DNA from: Glycomyces terrestris
GTDB taxonomy: Bacteria; Actinomycetota; Actinomycetes; Mycobacteriales; Micromonosporaceae
Length of the DNA: 64,000 nt
NCBI RefSeq assembly: GCF_003933745.1
Contig: NZ_RSEB01000001.1
Coordinates: 62,001 to 126,000 of the forward strand
Reading direction: 5' to 3'
In this document: one piece after another, positions 48,391 to 56,137 of the stretch
Layout of the letters: the number at the start of each line of letters is the position of its first letter
How positions within the stretch are numbered: the first letter of the stretch is position 1
The notes under the pieces: generated by a model
The model's input: only the letters and a program-made list of their open reading frames with translations
What the model was told of the DNA's origin: nothing
Database searches by the model: none
Made by a program: the position numbers and the translations under genes

Positions 48391-49605
48391 TCAGAGCGCC
48401 GGGGCCGCCTCCTGGGGTATCGGCCTGTTCGCGCGGATCGCGTCGAGGCGGTCGTCGGCCGGGCAGCGGCGCAGGTCGGTGTAGCGGAGCCGGAACTCGG
48501 CGAGGCGGGAGCGCAGCCGCTGCGGCGCCTCCCCACGCGCCAGCGCCTCCGCCGCGGCGGCGAAGCACGCCTGCGCCGCCTCGTGCAGGACCGGGTCGGC
48601 CAGGCCGATGCGCGCGGCCTGGTCCCACATCGCCGGCGGCGGCTGCGGGCGGCCGCCGCAGAGGGCCTCGGTGGCCTCGTGGGCGGCGTCGGCGGCGCGG
48701 CGGTCGTCCATGAGGGTCGCGGCGAGGACGGCGGGCACGATCCAGCCGTCGCCGTGCTGCTGGTCGATCATGCGCAGCTCGAGCCACCCGCGCGGCCGCA
48801 CGGGCGGGAAGAGCGTGCTCATGTGGTACTCGAGGTCCCCGCGGGTGGGCCAGCGGCCGTCGTGGCCGTGGCGGAGCCAGTCCCGCAAGGTCATGCCGGG
48901 CGGGACGCCCCAGCCGCCGGGCGGGTCGCAGCGGTGGCACATGACCTCGGCGTCGAGCACCCAGTTCGCGAAGTCGCGCCGCAGGTCGCCCTCCTCGGAG
49001 ACCGGGCGGCCCCAGCCGGGGAGCCGCGACCACAGGGCCTGGCGGGTGGAGTTCCAGCCGCTGGGGCGGCCGTCGAGCTCGGGCGAGTTCGCGAACGACG
49101 CGATCAGGACCGGGCCCAGCCGGTGCGCGAGGTCCCAGCGGCGTCGCAGGTCGGCGTCGTCGTCGCCCGCGTCGAGGTTGACCTGCACGGAGGCGGTCCC
49201 GCACATGACCATGCGGCCCCATGGCCCCGTGCGGTCGTAGTAGGCCTCCATGGTCCGGTACCGGTCGTCGTCGACGTAGCGGACCGGGTCGCGGACGCCG
49301 TCGAAGCCGCCCCCGCGGACGGTCTGGCCGCGCGTGGCGAGGGCCGCCTCGAGCGCGGCCTGGTCGGCCTCGGCCCCGGCGATGCACGAGGCGAGGTCGT
49401 CGGCCGGCGCGGAGCTCATCTCCACCTGGCCGCCGGCCTCGCGGCTGACGGTGCCGCCGTTGGGCAGGTCCCAGCCGGTCTCCAGGTCGCCGCGAGGGTC
49501 GACCAGCCATTCGAGCTCGACGCCGACGCGCCGCGAGGGGCCCGTCGTGAACGCCCGCCGCCCGATGAAAGCGGCCGCGTCGTCGAAGGTCAACGGCGTG
49601 TCCAT
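48391..49605 (-). CDS. egtA: glutamate-cysteine ligase EgtA-like
   Basis: This 404-residue ATP-dependent ligase of the GCS2 group makes gamma-glutamylcysteine. VGVELEWLVDPRGD (about 27-40) holds the Glu metal ligands, GGQVEMSSAP (about 58-67) the substrate region and MVMCGTASVQVNLD (about 130-143) the core. It matches actinobacterial EgtA, the first enzyme in ergothioneine synthesis. ATG 49605 has GAGGAG 7 nt upstream. The usual partners egtB, egtC and egtD are not in this window, so it may be split from them or serve another thiol. Confidence 0.85.
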   Translation of the reverse strand: MDTPLTFDDAAAFIGRRAFTTGPSRRVGVELEWLVDPRGDLETGWDLPNGGTVSREAGGQVEMSSAPADDLASCIAGAEADQAALEAALATRGQTVRGGGFDGVRDPVRYVDDDRYRTMEAYYDRTGPWGRMVMCGTASVQVNLDAGDDDADLRRRWDLAHRLGPVLIASFANSPELDGRPSGWNSTRQALWSRLPGWGRPVSEEGDLRRDFANWVLDAEVMCHRCDPPGGWGVPPGMTLRDWLRHGHDGRWPTRGDLEYHMSTLFPPVRPRGWLELRMIDQQHGDGWIVPAVLAATLMDDRRAADAAHEATEALCGGRPQPPPAMWDQAARIGLADPVLHEAAQACFAAAAEALARGEAPQRLRSRLAEFRLRYTDLRRCPADDRLDAIRANRPIPQEAAPAL

Positions 49606-49801
49606 GGCACGTCTCCTCACACCAGAATGCAGAGCGCCCCGCGCGGGCCCGAGCCCGCCCGGAGGCGCCGGGAGGATTCCCAGAACCGGGCCGGTTAAGC
49701 AGAGCGGGCCGCCGCCCGCGCGGACCCGGGGCGCGGGCGGGCTCCCACTAGGCTGGGCGGGCGGGCCGCCGGAAGCGGCCGATCGACCCGGAAGGACCGT
49801 T

Positions 49802-50407
49802 ATGAGCCGTGACCCGAACGTGGCGCTGTGGGCGCTGGTGGCGATCCTGGTCGTGGGTGCGGCGGCCGCGTGGATCGGCGCCCGGCGCGCCGACCGGAAC
49901 GGGCCCCGCCTCTCCGGGACCGCGCCGTTCGACGCCGCGTCGGTGCGCGCCGGCGAGTGGTTGCTGGTGCTGGACGGCGCCGGGCCGAGGAAGATCCAGG
50001 TCATCAAGGAGCTCCGCGTGATCACGCGACTGGGGCTCGCCGATGCGAAGGCGCTGACCGACCGCACGCCGTCGGTCGTGCTCGACGGCGTCGACCGGGC
50101 CTCGGCCGAGGCCGCCCACCGGATTCTCGCGGACGCGGGCGCGGCGGTGCGGATCACCGAGACCGCCCCGGTGCCGACGCCGCCGCCCGGCGGCTGGTTC
50201 GACGTCGTCCTCGACGACGCGGGCCGCCGCAAGATCGAGGTCATCAAGGAGATCCGGTCCCTCACGGGCCTCGGCCTCGCCGAGGCGAAGCAGGCGGCCG
50301 AACGGGTGCCCTCGACCGTCCTGCGGGCCGTCGACCAGCCGACCGCGACCGCCGCGCAGTCCCGCCTCCGCGCCGCCGGCGCGGCCGTCCGGATCGTCGG
50401 CTCCTGA
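49802..50407 (+). CDS. membrane-anchored protein with two ribosomal L7/L12 C-terminal-like domains
   Basis: This is a 201-residue protein. One N-terminal membrane helix (about 8-27) is followed by two tandem domains (about 52-119 and 132-200). They each match the bL12 C-terminal fold: KIQVIKELRVITRLGLADAK in the first and KIEVIKEIRSLTGLGLAEAK in the second, with the following ADAGAAVRI and AAGAAVRI ends. In the ribosome this domain recruits translation GTPases. Here it is fixed to the membrane and lacks the N-terminal dimerisation region, so a recruitment or adaptor role is possible but unproven. It is a single gene; the next gene starts 38 bp later. Confidence 0.8.
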   Translation: MSRDPNVALWALVAILVVGAAAAWIGARRADRNGPRLSGTAPFDAASVRAGEWLLVLDGAGPRKIQVIKELRVITRLGLADAKALTDRTPSVVLDGVDRASAEAAHRILADAGAAVRITETAPVPTPPPGGWFDVVLDDAGRRKIEVIKEIRSLTGLGLAEAKQAAERVPSTVLRAVDQPTATAAQSRLRAAGAAVRIVGS

Positions 50408-50445
50408 GGTCCGCCCGGCGAGCGCGGTCGGCGCACAATGGGACG

Positions 50446-51135
50446 ATGCGCACCATCGGATTGATCGGCGGGATGTCCTGGGAGTCCTCCGCCGAGTACT
50501 ACCGGCTCGTCAACGAGGACGTCAGGACCCGCCTCGGCGGGCAGCACAACGCCCGCAGCCTCATGGTCACGGTCGACTTCGGCGAGATCGAGGCGATGCA
50601 GCGGGCCGGCGACTGGGACGGGGCCGGCAAGGTCCTCGCCGCGGCGGCCGAGTCGCTCGAACGCGGCGGCGCCGACCTGATCGGGTTGTGCACCAACACG
50701 ATGCACGTCGTCGCCGACCGGATCGAGTCCGCGGTCGCGATCCCGTTCGCGCACCTGGTCGACGCGACCGCCGACCGCGTCCGCGCCGCCGGGGTCGAGC
50801 GGGTCGGCCTGCTCGCCACCAGGTTCACCATGGAGATGGGCTTCTACGCCGAGCGCATGGCCCGGCACGGGATCGAGGTCGTCGTCCCGCCCGCCGCGGA
50901 CCGCACGCTCGTCCACGACATCATCTACGGGGAGCTGACCCTCGGCGCCGTCCGGGAGGAGTCCCGCGAGGTCTACCGGCGCGTCATGGCCGACCTCGTC
51001 GGCGCCGGCTGTGCCGGGATGATCTACGGCTGCACCGAGATCACGCTCCTGGTGGACGAGTCGGACGCCGCGGTCCCGGTCTTCGACTCCACCCGGATCC
51101 ACGCCGAGCACCTCGTCGACCTCGCCTTGGCCTGA
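50446..51135 (+). CDS. aspartate/glutamate racemase family protein
   Basis: This 229-residue cofactor-independent racemase interconverts L- and D-aspartate or glutamate. The paired catalytic cysteines are Cys82 in GLCTNTMH and Cys196 in YGCTEI. The start MRTIGLIGGMSWESSAEYYRLVNE is a hallmark of the YgeA-like group. The length is normal. It is on the same strand as the L7/L12-like gene (38 bp) and an arginase-family gene (98 bp later), without evident functional link. Confidence 0.92.
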   Translation: MRTIGLIGGMSWESSAEYYRLVNEDVRTRLGGQHNARSLMVTVDFGEIEAMQRAGDWDGAGKVLAAAAESLERGGADLIGLCTNTMHVVADRIESAVAIPFAHLVDATADRVRAAGVERVGLLATRFTMEMGFYAERMARHGIEVVVPPAADRTLVHDIIYGELTLGAVREESREVYRRVMADLVGAGCAGMIYGCTEITLLVDESDAAVPVFDSTRIHAEHLVDLALA

Positions 51136-51233
51136 GCGCCCGCGGACGCCCCCGGCGCGTTCCGCGTCCGGCTCCCGTCGTTTGCGGGATCATCGACCGG
51201 GAAGCCTACGGGCACCGACGAGGGGGCGCGATC

Positions 51234-52121
51234 GTGAACTCCGCTGACTGGTTCCTGCTGGGGGCGCCTTGGGACTGCTCGGGGTCCGGGCGCGGCGAGC
51301 AGGCGGCTCCGGCCGCGCTGCGCGCGGCGGGCCTGTCCGGTCTGGTGCACACCGATCTCGGCGATGCCGCCTGCGCGATCGACAGCCATGAACGCGACGC
51401 GCGCACGGGGGTGCTCGCGCTCCCGGAGACGGTGCGCGCCGCGCACGCGCTCGCGGACGAACTCGAAGGCGCACTGCGGAACCAGGCCGGGCGGCGGCCC
51501 CTGGTCGTCGGCGGCGACTGCTCCCTCCTGCTGGGGATCGTCCCGGCACTGCGCCGATCGCACGGCCCGATGGGGCTGTGGTTCCTGGACGGCCACCCGG
51601 ACTACTCGGACGGGCCGGGCTCGGAGACCGGGGAGACCGCCGACATGGAACTCGCGGTGCTGACCGGTGACGGAGCGGATCCCCTCGTCGCACTGGCCGG
51701 GGCGGTGCCGATGATCCCCGCGGACGCGGTGGTCCTGCTCGGCCACCGCTCCAGCGGCCTCGACGCGGCCGCGAGGCGCGAACTCGAGCGCGTGCCCGCG
51801 GCGATGCACCGGTGCGACGCCGCAGCGGTCGCGGCCGACCCCGCCGCCGCGGGGCGGCGCGCTGCGGCCCTGCCGGCCGAGCCCGGTCTGCGGATGTGGC
51901 TGCACCTGGACGTCGACGTGCTGGACGGCGAGGTGCTCCCCGCGGTGAGCTATGCGCAGCCGGGCGGCCTCGACTGGGATCAGCTCGCGGCGGTGATGGC
52001 GCCCCTCGCCCGCTCCGAGCGGCTCCTCGGCGCCAGCGTCGCGGACTTCCGCCCCGACCTCGACCCGACCGGAGCGCACGCGGCCCGCCTCCTCGAACTC
52101 CTGGAGCGCGTCCTGCCGTAG
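51234..52121 (+). CDS. arginase/agmatinase family hydrolase
   Basis: This 295-residue binuclear-metal ureohydrolase has the motif set in order: GGDCS at 93-97 (usual GGDHS, so His is replaced by Cys96), LDGHPDYSD at 118-126 (usual DAHxD) and LDVDVLD at 225-231. The second and third motifs keep their metal ligands. The Cys-for-His change is known in some actinobacterial members and may alter metal use. Start GTG 51234 has GAGGGGG about 8 nt upstream. The substrate (arginine, agmatine, formiminoglutamate or guanidino compound) is unknown. Confidence 0.83.
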   Translation: MNSADWFLLGAPWDCSGSGRGEQAAPAALRAAGLSGLVHTDLGDAACAIDSHERDARTGVLALPETVRAAHALADELEGALRNQAGRRPLVVGGDCSLLLGIVPALRRSHGPMGLWFLDGHPDYSDGPGSETGETADMELAVLTGDGADPLVALAGAVPMIPADAVVLLGHRSSGLDAAARRELERVPAAMHRCDAAAVAADPAAAGRRAAALPAEPGLRMWLHLDVDVLDGEVLPAVSYAQPGGLDWDQLAAVMAPLARSERLLGASVADFRPDLDPTGAHAARLLELLERVLP

Positions 52122-52276
52122 ACCGCTCTCCGCTGCGCCCCTTCGCGGCGGCGCGCCGCTCGACCGTGCACATTGTTCGGATCCGTTCGGAATCCGCCGC
52201 CGCCGCCCGCGGCCGCGCAGCATCGAAGGGGCGGAGGCGCGCGAACCCCCTGACGCCTCCGCGGAGAGGAAGAACG

Positions 52277-53041
52277 ATGAGCACACGCCTCCGAACCTCG
52301 CTCCTGCGGTCGCTGATCACGGCTGCCGCGGGCGCGATGACCTTCGTCCTGCTCGGCTCGACCCCGGCGGCCGCGCACTACGTGTACCAGGAAGCCCACG
52401 TCTACCGCACCAACGACCTCTGCGTCCACGAGCGCTCCGAGATCTCCCACGGCGACGGCGGCGGGTACTCGCGCGTCGACGTCTCCTCGACGACCGTGAT
52501 GGCGCCCGGCGGCACCTTCCCGTGCTCACTGGCGCTCGCGAAGCCCACCAACCAGATCGCCGCGAAGATCCAGGTACTGGCCTGGAACGGCAGCGCCTGG
52601 TACGTGTGCGCCGAGACCGACTGGCTCTACAACGACAACGTCGGCTGGCAGCTCATCATCCAGTCGAGGATGCTCGGGCACCCGCTCTGCGGCGACGGGT
52701 GGTACGGCACCATGGGCCACGGCTACGTCTGGAACCCCGCGACCAGGGACTGGAAGGGCGGCACCATGTGGTCCGGGAACCACTGGCTTCCGGACCACTC
52801 GCTGGACTCGGCCGCGGCCCCCGCCGAGGTCCCCGAAGCCGGCGACAAGGTCGGCGGGCTCGACGCCTCGGGCGCGGTGGTCCTCGACGCGGACGGCGCG
52901 CCGGTGACCGTCGTCCTCGGCGCGACCCCGCCCGACGGCCCTGACACCGCCGCCGATGCGGGGAGCACCGTGGTCTCGGAGGACGGCGCCGCGGTGGTCG
53001 AAGCGCCGCTGCACTCGCTCTCGGAGCTCGCGACGCGGTGA
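52277..53041 (+). CDS. secreted protein of unknown function
   Basis: This 254-residue protein has a Sec-type signal peptide (about 1-33: RLRTSLLRSLITAAAGAMTFVLL then AxA before HYVYQ). The mature part has four Cys residues and aromatic-rich beta-like segments (AWNGSAWYVCAETDWLYNDNVGWQ), then a Pro/Asp/Ala-rich acidic tail from about 175. I do not recognise the family. AGAGGAAG lies 5-6 nt before ATG 52277. The tail could be a flexible wall-passing linker. No partner gene is evident. Confidence 0.7.
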   Translation: MSTRLRTSLLRSLITAAAGAMTFVLLGSTPAAAHYVYQEAHVYRTNDLCVHERSEISHGDGGGYSRVDVSSTTVMAPGGTFPCSLALAKPTNQIAAKIQVLAWNGSAWYVCAETDWLYNDNVGWQLIIQSRMLGHPLCGDGWYGTMGHGYVWNPATRDWKGGTMWSGNHWLPDHSLDSAAAPAEVPEAGDKVGGLDASGAVVLDADGAPVTVVLGATPPDGPDTAADAGSTVVSEDGAAVVEAPLHSLSELATR

Positions 53042-53050
53042 CACCCCGAC

Positions 53051-53082
53051 CGGACGGGGCCGCCGCTCGGCGGCCCCGTCCG
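53051..53082. terminator. 14-bp perfect hairpin
   Basis: CGGACGGGGCCGCC and GGCGGCCCCGTCCG enclose the loop GCTC, 9 bp after the secreted protein stop. Confidence 0.75.
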
Positions 53083-53301
53083 CGGGTGACCGGTCCGCCG
53101 AGCGCGACGCCTCGCGCCGGGGCCGGGCGACGGGGAGGAACACCCGCATCGCCGAACTCCCCCACCGGGCCCGGCGGTGGCAGGGCACGAGGCGCCCGAC
53201 GAGTTCGCTCCGGCCCCGTTCCGGCCCCCGGCGAAGCGCAGTCCGCAGTGGACATCGCTCGGAGCGCTGGCGGGAGCGCACCGGACGCCCGCCGAGGCGG
53301 C

Positions 53302-54126
53302 CTAGAAGGCGACGGACTCGCTCACGGCGCGCCAGCGCTCGTCGGACTCGCGCTGCGCCTCGGAGGTCGCGATCGCGATCCGGTAGGCGTCGGCGCCGAT
53401 CAGGAGCCGGAGCGGCGCGTCCTCGCGGCCGGCGAGGTCGCGGACGACCTCGGCCACCTTGGCGGGGTCGGTGGGCTCGGTGCCCGTGTAGGCGCGGCGG
53501 ACCTTGGCGAAGGCGCCCACGGTGGACCGGTAGGGCTCGCTGACCGGCGGGATGGACATGGACGACCCCGACCAGTCGGTGCGCATGCCGCCGGGTTCGA
53601 GCACGGTCACCTTGACGCCGAAGGGCGCCACCTCCTGGGCGAGCACGGTCGAGAAGCCGCCGACGGCCCATTTGGCGCTCTGGTAGGCGGCCAGTCCGAC
53701 CGAGCCGACGCGGCCGCCGATCGAGGACACCTGGAAGAGGTGGCCCGAGCCCTGTTCGCGCAGGATCGGGAGGACGGCCTTGGACACGTGGACCACACCG
53801 TAGAAGTTGGTGTCGATCTGCGCTCGGAAGTCCTCGGGAGTGACGTCCTCGACCGAGGCGAGATCGCCGTATCCGGCGTTGTTGACGACCACGTCGAGGC
53901 GGCCGAAGGCGGTGACCGACTCCTGGACGGCCCGCTGGACGGCGGCGGCGTCGGCCACGTCGAGGGCGAGCGGCAGGACGCGGTCGCCGTGCCGCTCGAC
54001 CAGGTCGTCGAGCTGGCGGGGATTGCGGGCGGTGGCCGCGACGCGGTCGCCCGCGTCGAGCGCGGCCGTGACGACGGCGCGGCCGAGGCCGCGGGAGCTG
54101 CCGGTGACGAACCAGACCTTGGACAT
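53302..54126 (-). CDS. classical SDR oxidoreductase
   Basis: This 274-residue NAD(P)H-dependent dehydrogenase/reductase has TGSSRGLG at residues 8-15, NNAGYG near 86-91, catalytic Ser in VSSIGG near 134 and Tyr-x3-Lys in YQSAK near 149-153. It matches the SDR subgroup often controlled by an adjacent TetR repressor. It is divergent from a TetR gene across an 11-bp inverted repeat, so that repressor is its likely control. The substrate is unknown. Confidence 0.92.
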   Translation of the reverse strand: MSKVWFVTGSSRGLGRAVVTAALDAGDRVAATARNPRQLDDLVERHGDRVLPLALDVADAAAVQRAVQESVTAFGRLDVVVNNAGYGDLASVEDVTPEDFRAQIDTNFYGVVHVSKAVLPILREQGSGHLFQVSSIGGRVGSVGLAAYQSAKWAVGGFSTVLAQEVAPFGVKVTVLEPGGMRTDWSGSSMSIPPVSEPYRSTVGAFAKVRRAYTGTEPTDPAKVAEVVRDLAGREDAPLRLLIGADAYRIAIATSEAQRESDERWRAVSESVAF

Positions 54127-54183
54127 GACGTGCCTCGTTTCGAGCGGGGGCCGCGCGGCAGGGGTCCTGCTGACTCCCGTTTC

Positions 54184-54228
54184 AGACCGGCGGTCCGTTG
54201 TATTTCGACTATAACGCACCGCCGGTCT
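54184..54228. promoter_or_regulatory. inverted-repeat operators between SDR and TetR genes
   Basis: AGACCGGCGGT (54184-54194) and its exact inverse ACCGCCGGTCT (54218-54228) are 23 bp apart. Each arm is itself close to the palindrome GACCGGCGGTC, so two dimers may bind. A third AGACCG occurs at 54240-54245. The spacer is AT-rich and holds the probable SDR promoter. A TACGCT -10 at 54253-54258 would give a leaderless TetR transcript from ATG 54265. Confidence 0.7.
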
Positions 54229-54264
54229 TTTATTCAAGAGACCGCGAGTCTGTACGCTGTGTCG

Positions 54265-54942
54265 ATGACGACATTCCAGCGCGCGCGCTCCGAGGAGCAG
54301 CGGGAGGCCCGCCGTGCGGCGATCCTGGAGACCGCCGCCGAGATGCTCGAGACCATGCCGGTCGCCGCACTCACCTTGAACGAACTCGCGCGCCGCGTCG
54401 GCCTGGCCAAGTCGAACGTGCTGCGCTACTTCGAGTCGCGCGAAGCGGTCCTGCTCGAACTCCTCGACCGCGCCGAGGGGCGCTGGCTCGCCGCGCTGCC
54501 GCCCCGCCTCGACGCGGCGATCCCGCCCGACGCGAGCGCCGCCGACCGCGGCGACCGGCTCGCCGCGGCCCTCGCCGAGTCGCTCGCTGGCGAACGCGTG
54601 CTGTGCGACCTGCTCAGCGCCCAGGCCGCCGTGCTCGAACGCAACATCTCCACCGAGGTCGCCCTCGACTACAAGCGCGCCGCCGCACGGCACCGCGCGA
54701 CCCTGACCGGCCTGCTCCGCCGGCACCTGCCCGAACTCGGCGAGTCCGCCGGATCGCTCTGCCGCCACATCATCCTGGTCACCGGGGCCGTCGCCACCCA
54801 CGCGGATCCGGCGCCGAGCGTCCTCGCCGCCTACGAAGCCGACCCCGCCGTGGGCGCCATGCGCATCGACTTCACCGACTTCCTCACGACGACCATCGCC
54901 ACCCTCACGGCGGGCACGCTCGCCCGAGCGGCCCGCCGGTGA
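54265..54942 (+). CDS. TetR-family transcriptional regulator
   Basis: This 225-residue repressor has a helix-turn-helix at about residues 15-62 (AILETAAEMLETMPVAALTLNELARRVGLAKSNVLRYFESREAVLLELL) and a helical ligand domain of the TetR_C_17-like type. It is divergent from a classical SDR gene, with clear palindromes in between, so it most likely represses that gene and itself. The absence of a ribosome site and the spacing of TACGCT to the ATG suggest a leaderless mRNA. Confidence 0.9.
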   Translation: MTTFQRARSEEQREARRAAILETAAEMLETMPVAALTLNELARRVGLAKSNVLRYFESREAVLLELLDRAEGRWLAALPPRLDAAIPPDASAADRGDRLAAALAESLAGERVLCDLLSAQAAVLERNISTEVALDYKRAAARHRATLTGLLRRHLPELGESAGSLCRHIILVTGAVATHADPAPSVLAAYEADPAVGAMRIDFTDFLTTTIATLTAGTLARAARR

Positions 54943-54961
54943 CCGCTGCCTACGGCTCTGA

Positions 54962-55339
54962 TTAGGACGCTGCGGGGACCGGGGTCTGCTGGTACAGGGC
55001 CAGCCGCCACTCCCCTTGCACCAGAACGTACGTCGAGGCCATGAGCGCTTCGAACCGCGACCCGTCGCCCGCCCTCCAGGCTCTGCCGGTGTAGACGAGG
55101 GCCGCAGCGTCCGCGCCCAGCGGCACCAGCCGAGGATCGGCGATCTCGTAGCCGTCCCAGGCGGGCGCGTCCCGCAGCGACGCGACGACCGCGGCGCGGT
55201 CGAGGGCCTGGCCGTGGGCGAGCACCATGAGGCCCGCTTCGGTCATGGCGGCGCCGTAGAAGCGGCCGCCGGTGCCGTCGCAGAGCGAGGCCCAGCCCTG
55301 GTGTTCGAGTGCAAGCAGTGCTTCGATGTCCGTCGCCAT
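54962..55339 (-). CDS. SnoaL/NTF2-like protein (DUF4440 type)
   Basis: This small protein of 125 residues is predicted to adopt the cone-shaped NTF2 fold. IEALLALEHQGWASLCDGTGGRFYGAAMTEAGLMVLAHGQALDRAAVVASL is the usual helical start of DUF4440-like members, and WRLALYQQTPVP is the usual end. ATG 55339 has GGAGG 5 nt upstream; a TTG two codons earlier is less likely. Such proteins are small-molecule binders or cyclases; role here unknown. It is convergent with the TetR gene. Confidence 0.8.
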   Translation of the reverse strand: MATDIEALLALEHQGWASLCDGTGGRFYGAAMTEAGLMVLAHGQALDRAAVVASLRDAPAWDGYEIADPRLVPLGADAAALVYTGRAWRAGDGSRFEALMASTYVLVQGEWRLALYQQTPVPAAS

Positions 55340-55473
55340 GAGCAACCTCCGACCGGTGCCGACAACACCAGGCTATGGGGCCGAGGAACCGGCTGTCCCC
55401 CATACCCCTCGATGCGATCGGGCACTGCGCGCGTCGCTCCGCTGCCCGGCAGATCGACGCCCGCGGAGCGCCG

Positions 55474-56022
55474 TCAGCGGCGCGGGTGGTCGGTGGTGCA
55501 CCAGACTTCGGCCTCGGCGATGAACGCCGTCGAGGACTGGGCGTCGAGGTCCGTTCGCGGGGCGCCGCGCAGCCGGCGGTCGCCTTCGGTGACCGTCGCG
55601 TCGGCGCAGGGGATCCAGACCGTGGAGAGGATCCTCGGGACGCCGCCGAGGTCGTATTCGTCGTTGCGGGTCAGGAACCGCTCGATCGGGCCGGTGACGG
55701 CCACCGAGACGTCGTCGGCGGCGGCGAAGAGGCCGTGGTCGAGGTCGAGGTCGAACTCGACCGGTGCGGCCGTCAGTTCCGGCTCGCGCCAGGCGATGCC
55801 CGAGCGCACCGTGGTCAGGTGGCGGTTGAACTCGTGGCCGAGCCAGGCGGCCAGCTCCAGGTCGGGACCGATGATCCTGACGGCCTCGGGCGTGCCGAGC
55901 ACCAGGGCGTGCCCGCTGCCGCGGACCGACCAGTCGACGCGCCAGACCGATGCGAAGGCGGTCGCCCGGTCGCCCTCGAAGAGGGTGGCGCACGGGTTCG
56001 CGCCCATCAGAAGGAGGGTCAT
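55474..56022 (-). CDS. hypothetical protein
   Basis: This 182-residue soluble protein with no signal peptide or membrane helix is mixed alpha/beta in look, with an N-terminal MTLLLMGANPCATLFEGDRATAF. I do not recognise the family. Coding bias is strong and the start ATG 56022 is the first in frame. It stands between a SnoaL-like gene and a BTAD regulator on the same strand, 115 bp from the latter. Confidence 0.6.
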   Translation of the reverse strand: MTLLLMGANPCATLFEGDRATAFASVWRVDWSVRGSGHALVLGTPEAVRIIGPDLELAAWLGHEFNRHLTTVRSGIAWREPELTAAPVEFDLDLDHGLFAAADDVSVAVTGPIERFLTRNDEYDLGGVPRILSTVWIPCADATVTEGDRRLRGAPRTDLDAQSSTAFIAEAEVWCTTDHPRR

Positions 56023-56137
56023 GCCGCGATCCTAGGCGCAGGCGGCAACGGCGCCGGTTCCGCAGGCGCGGGCGATGCCGTTGGGCCGCAACAGTGGCGC
56101 GTGCCTCACGCGGCTCCGGGGCGCGCTCGACCGCGGT

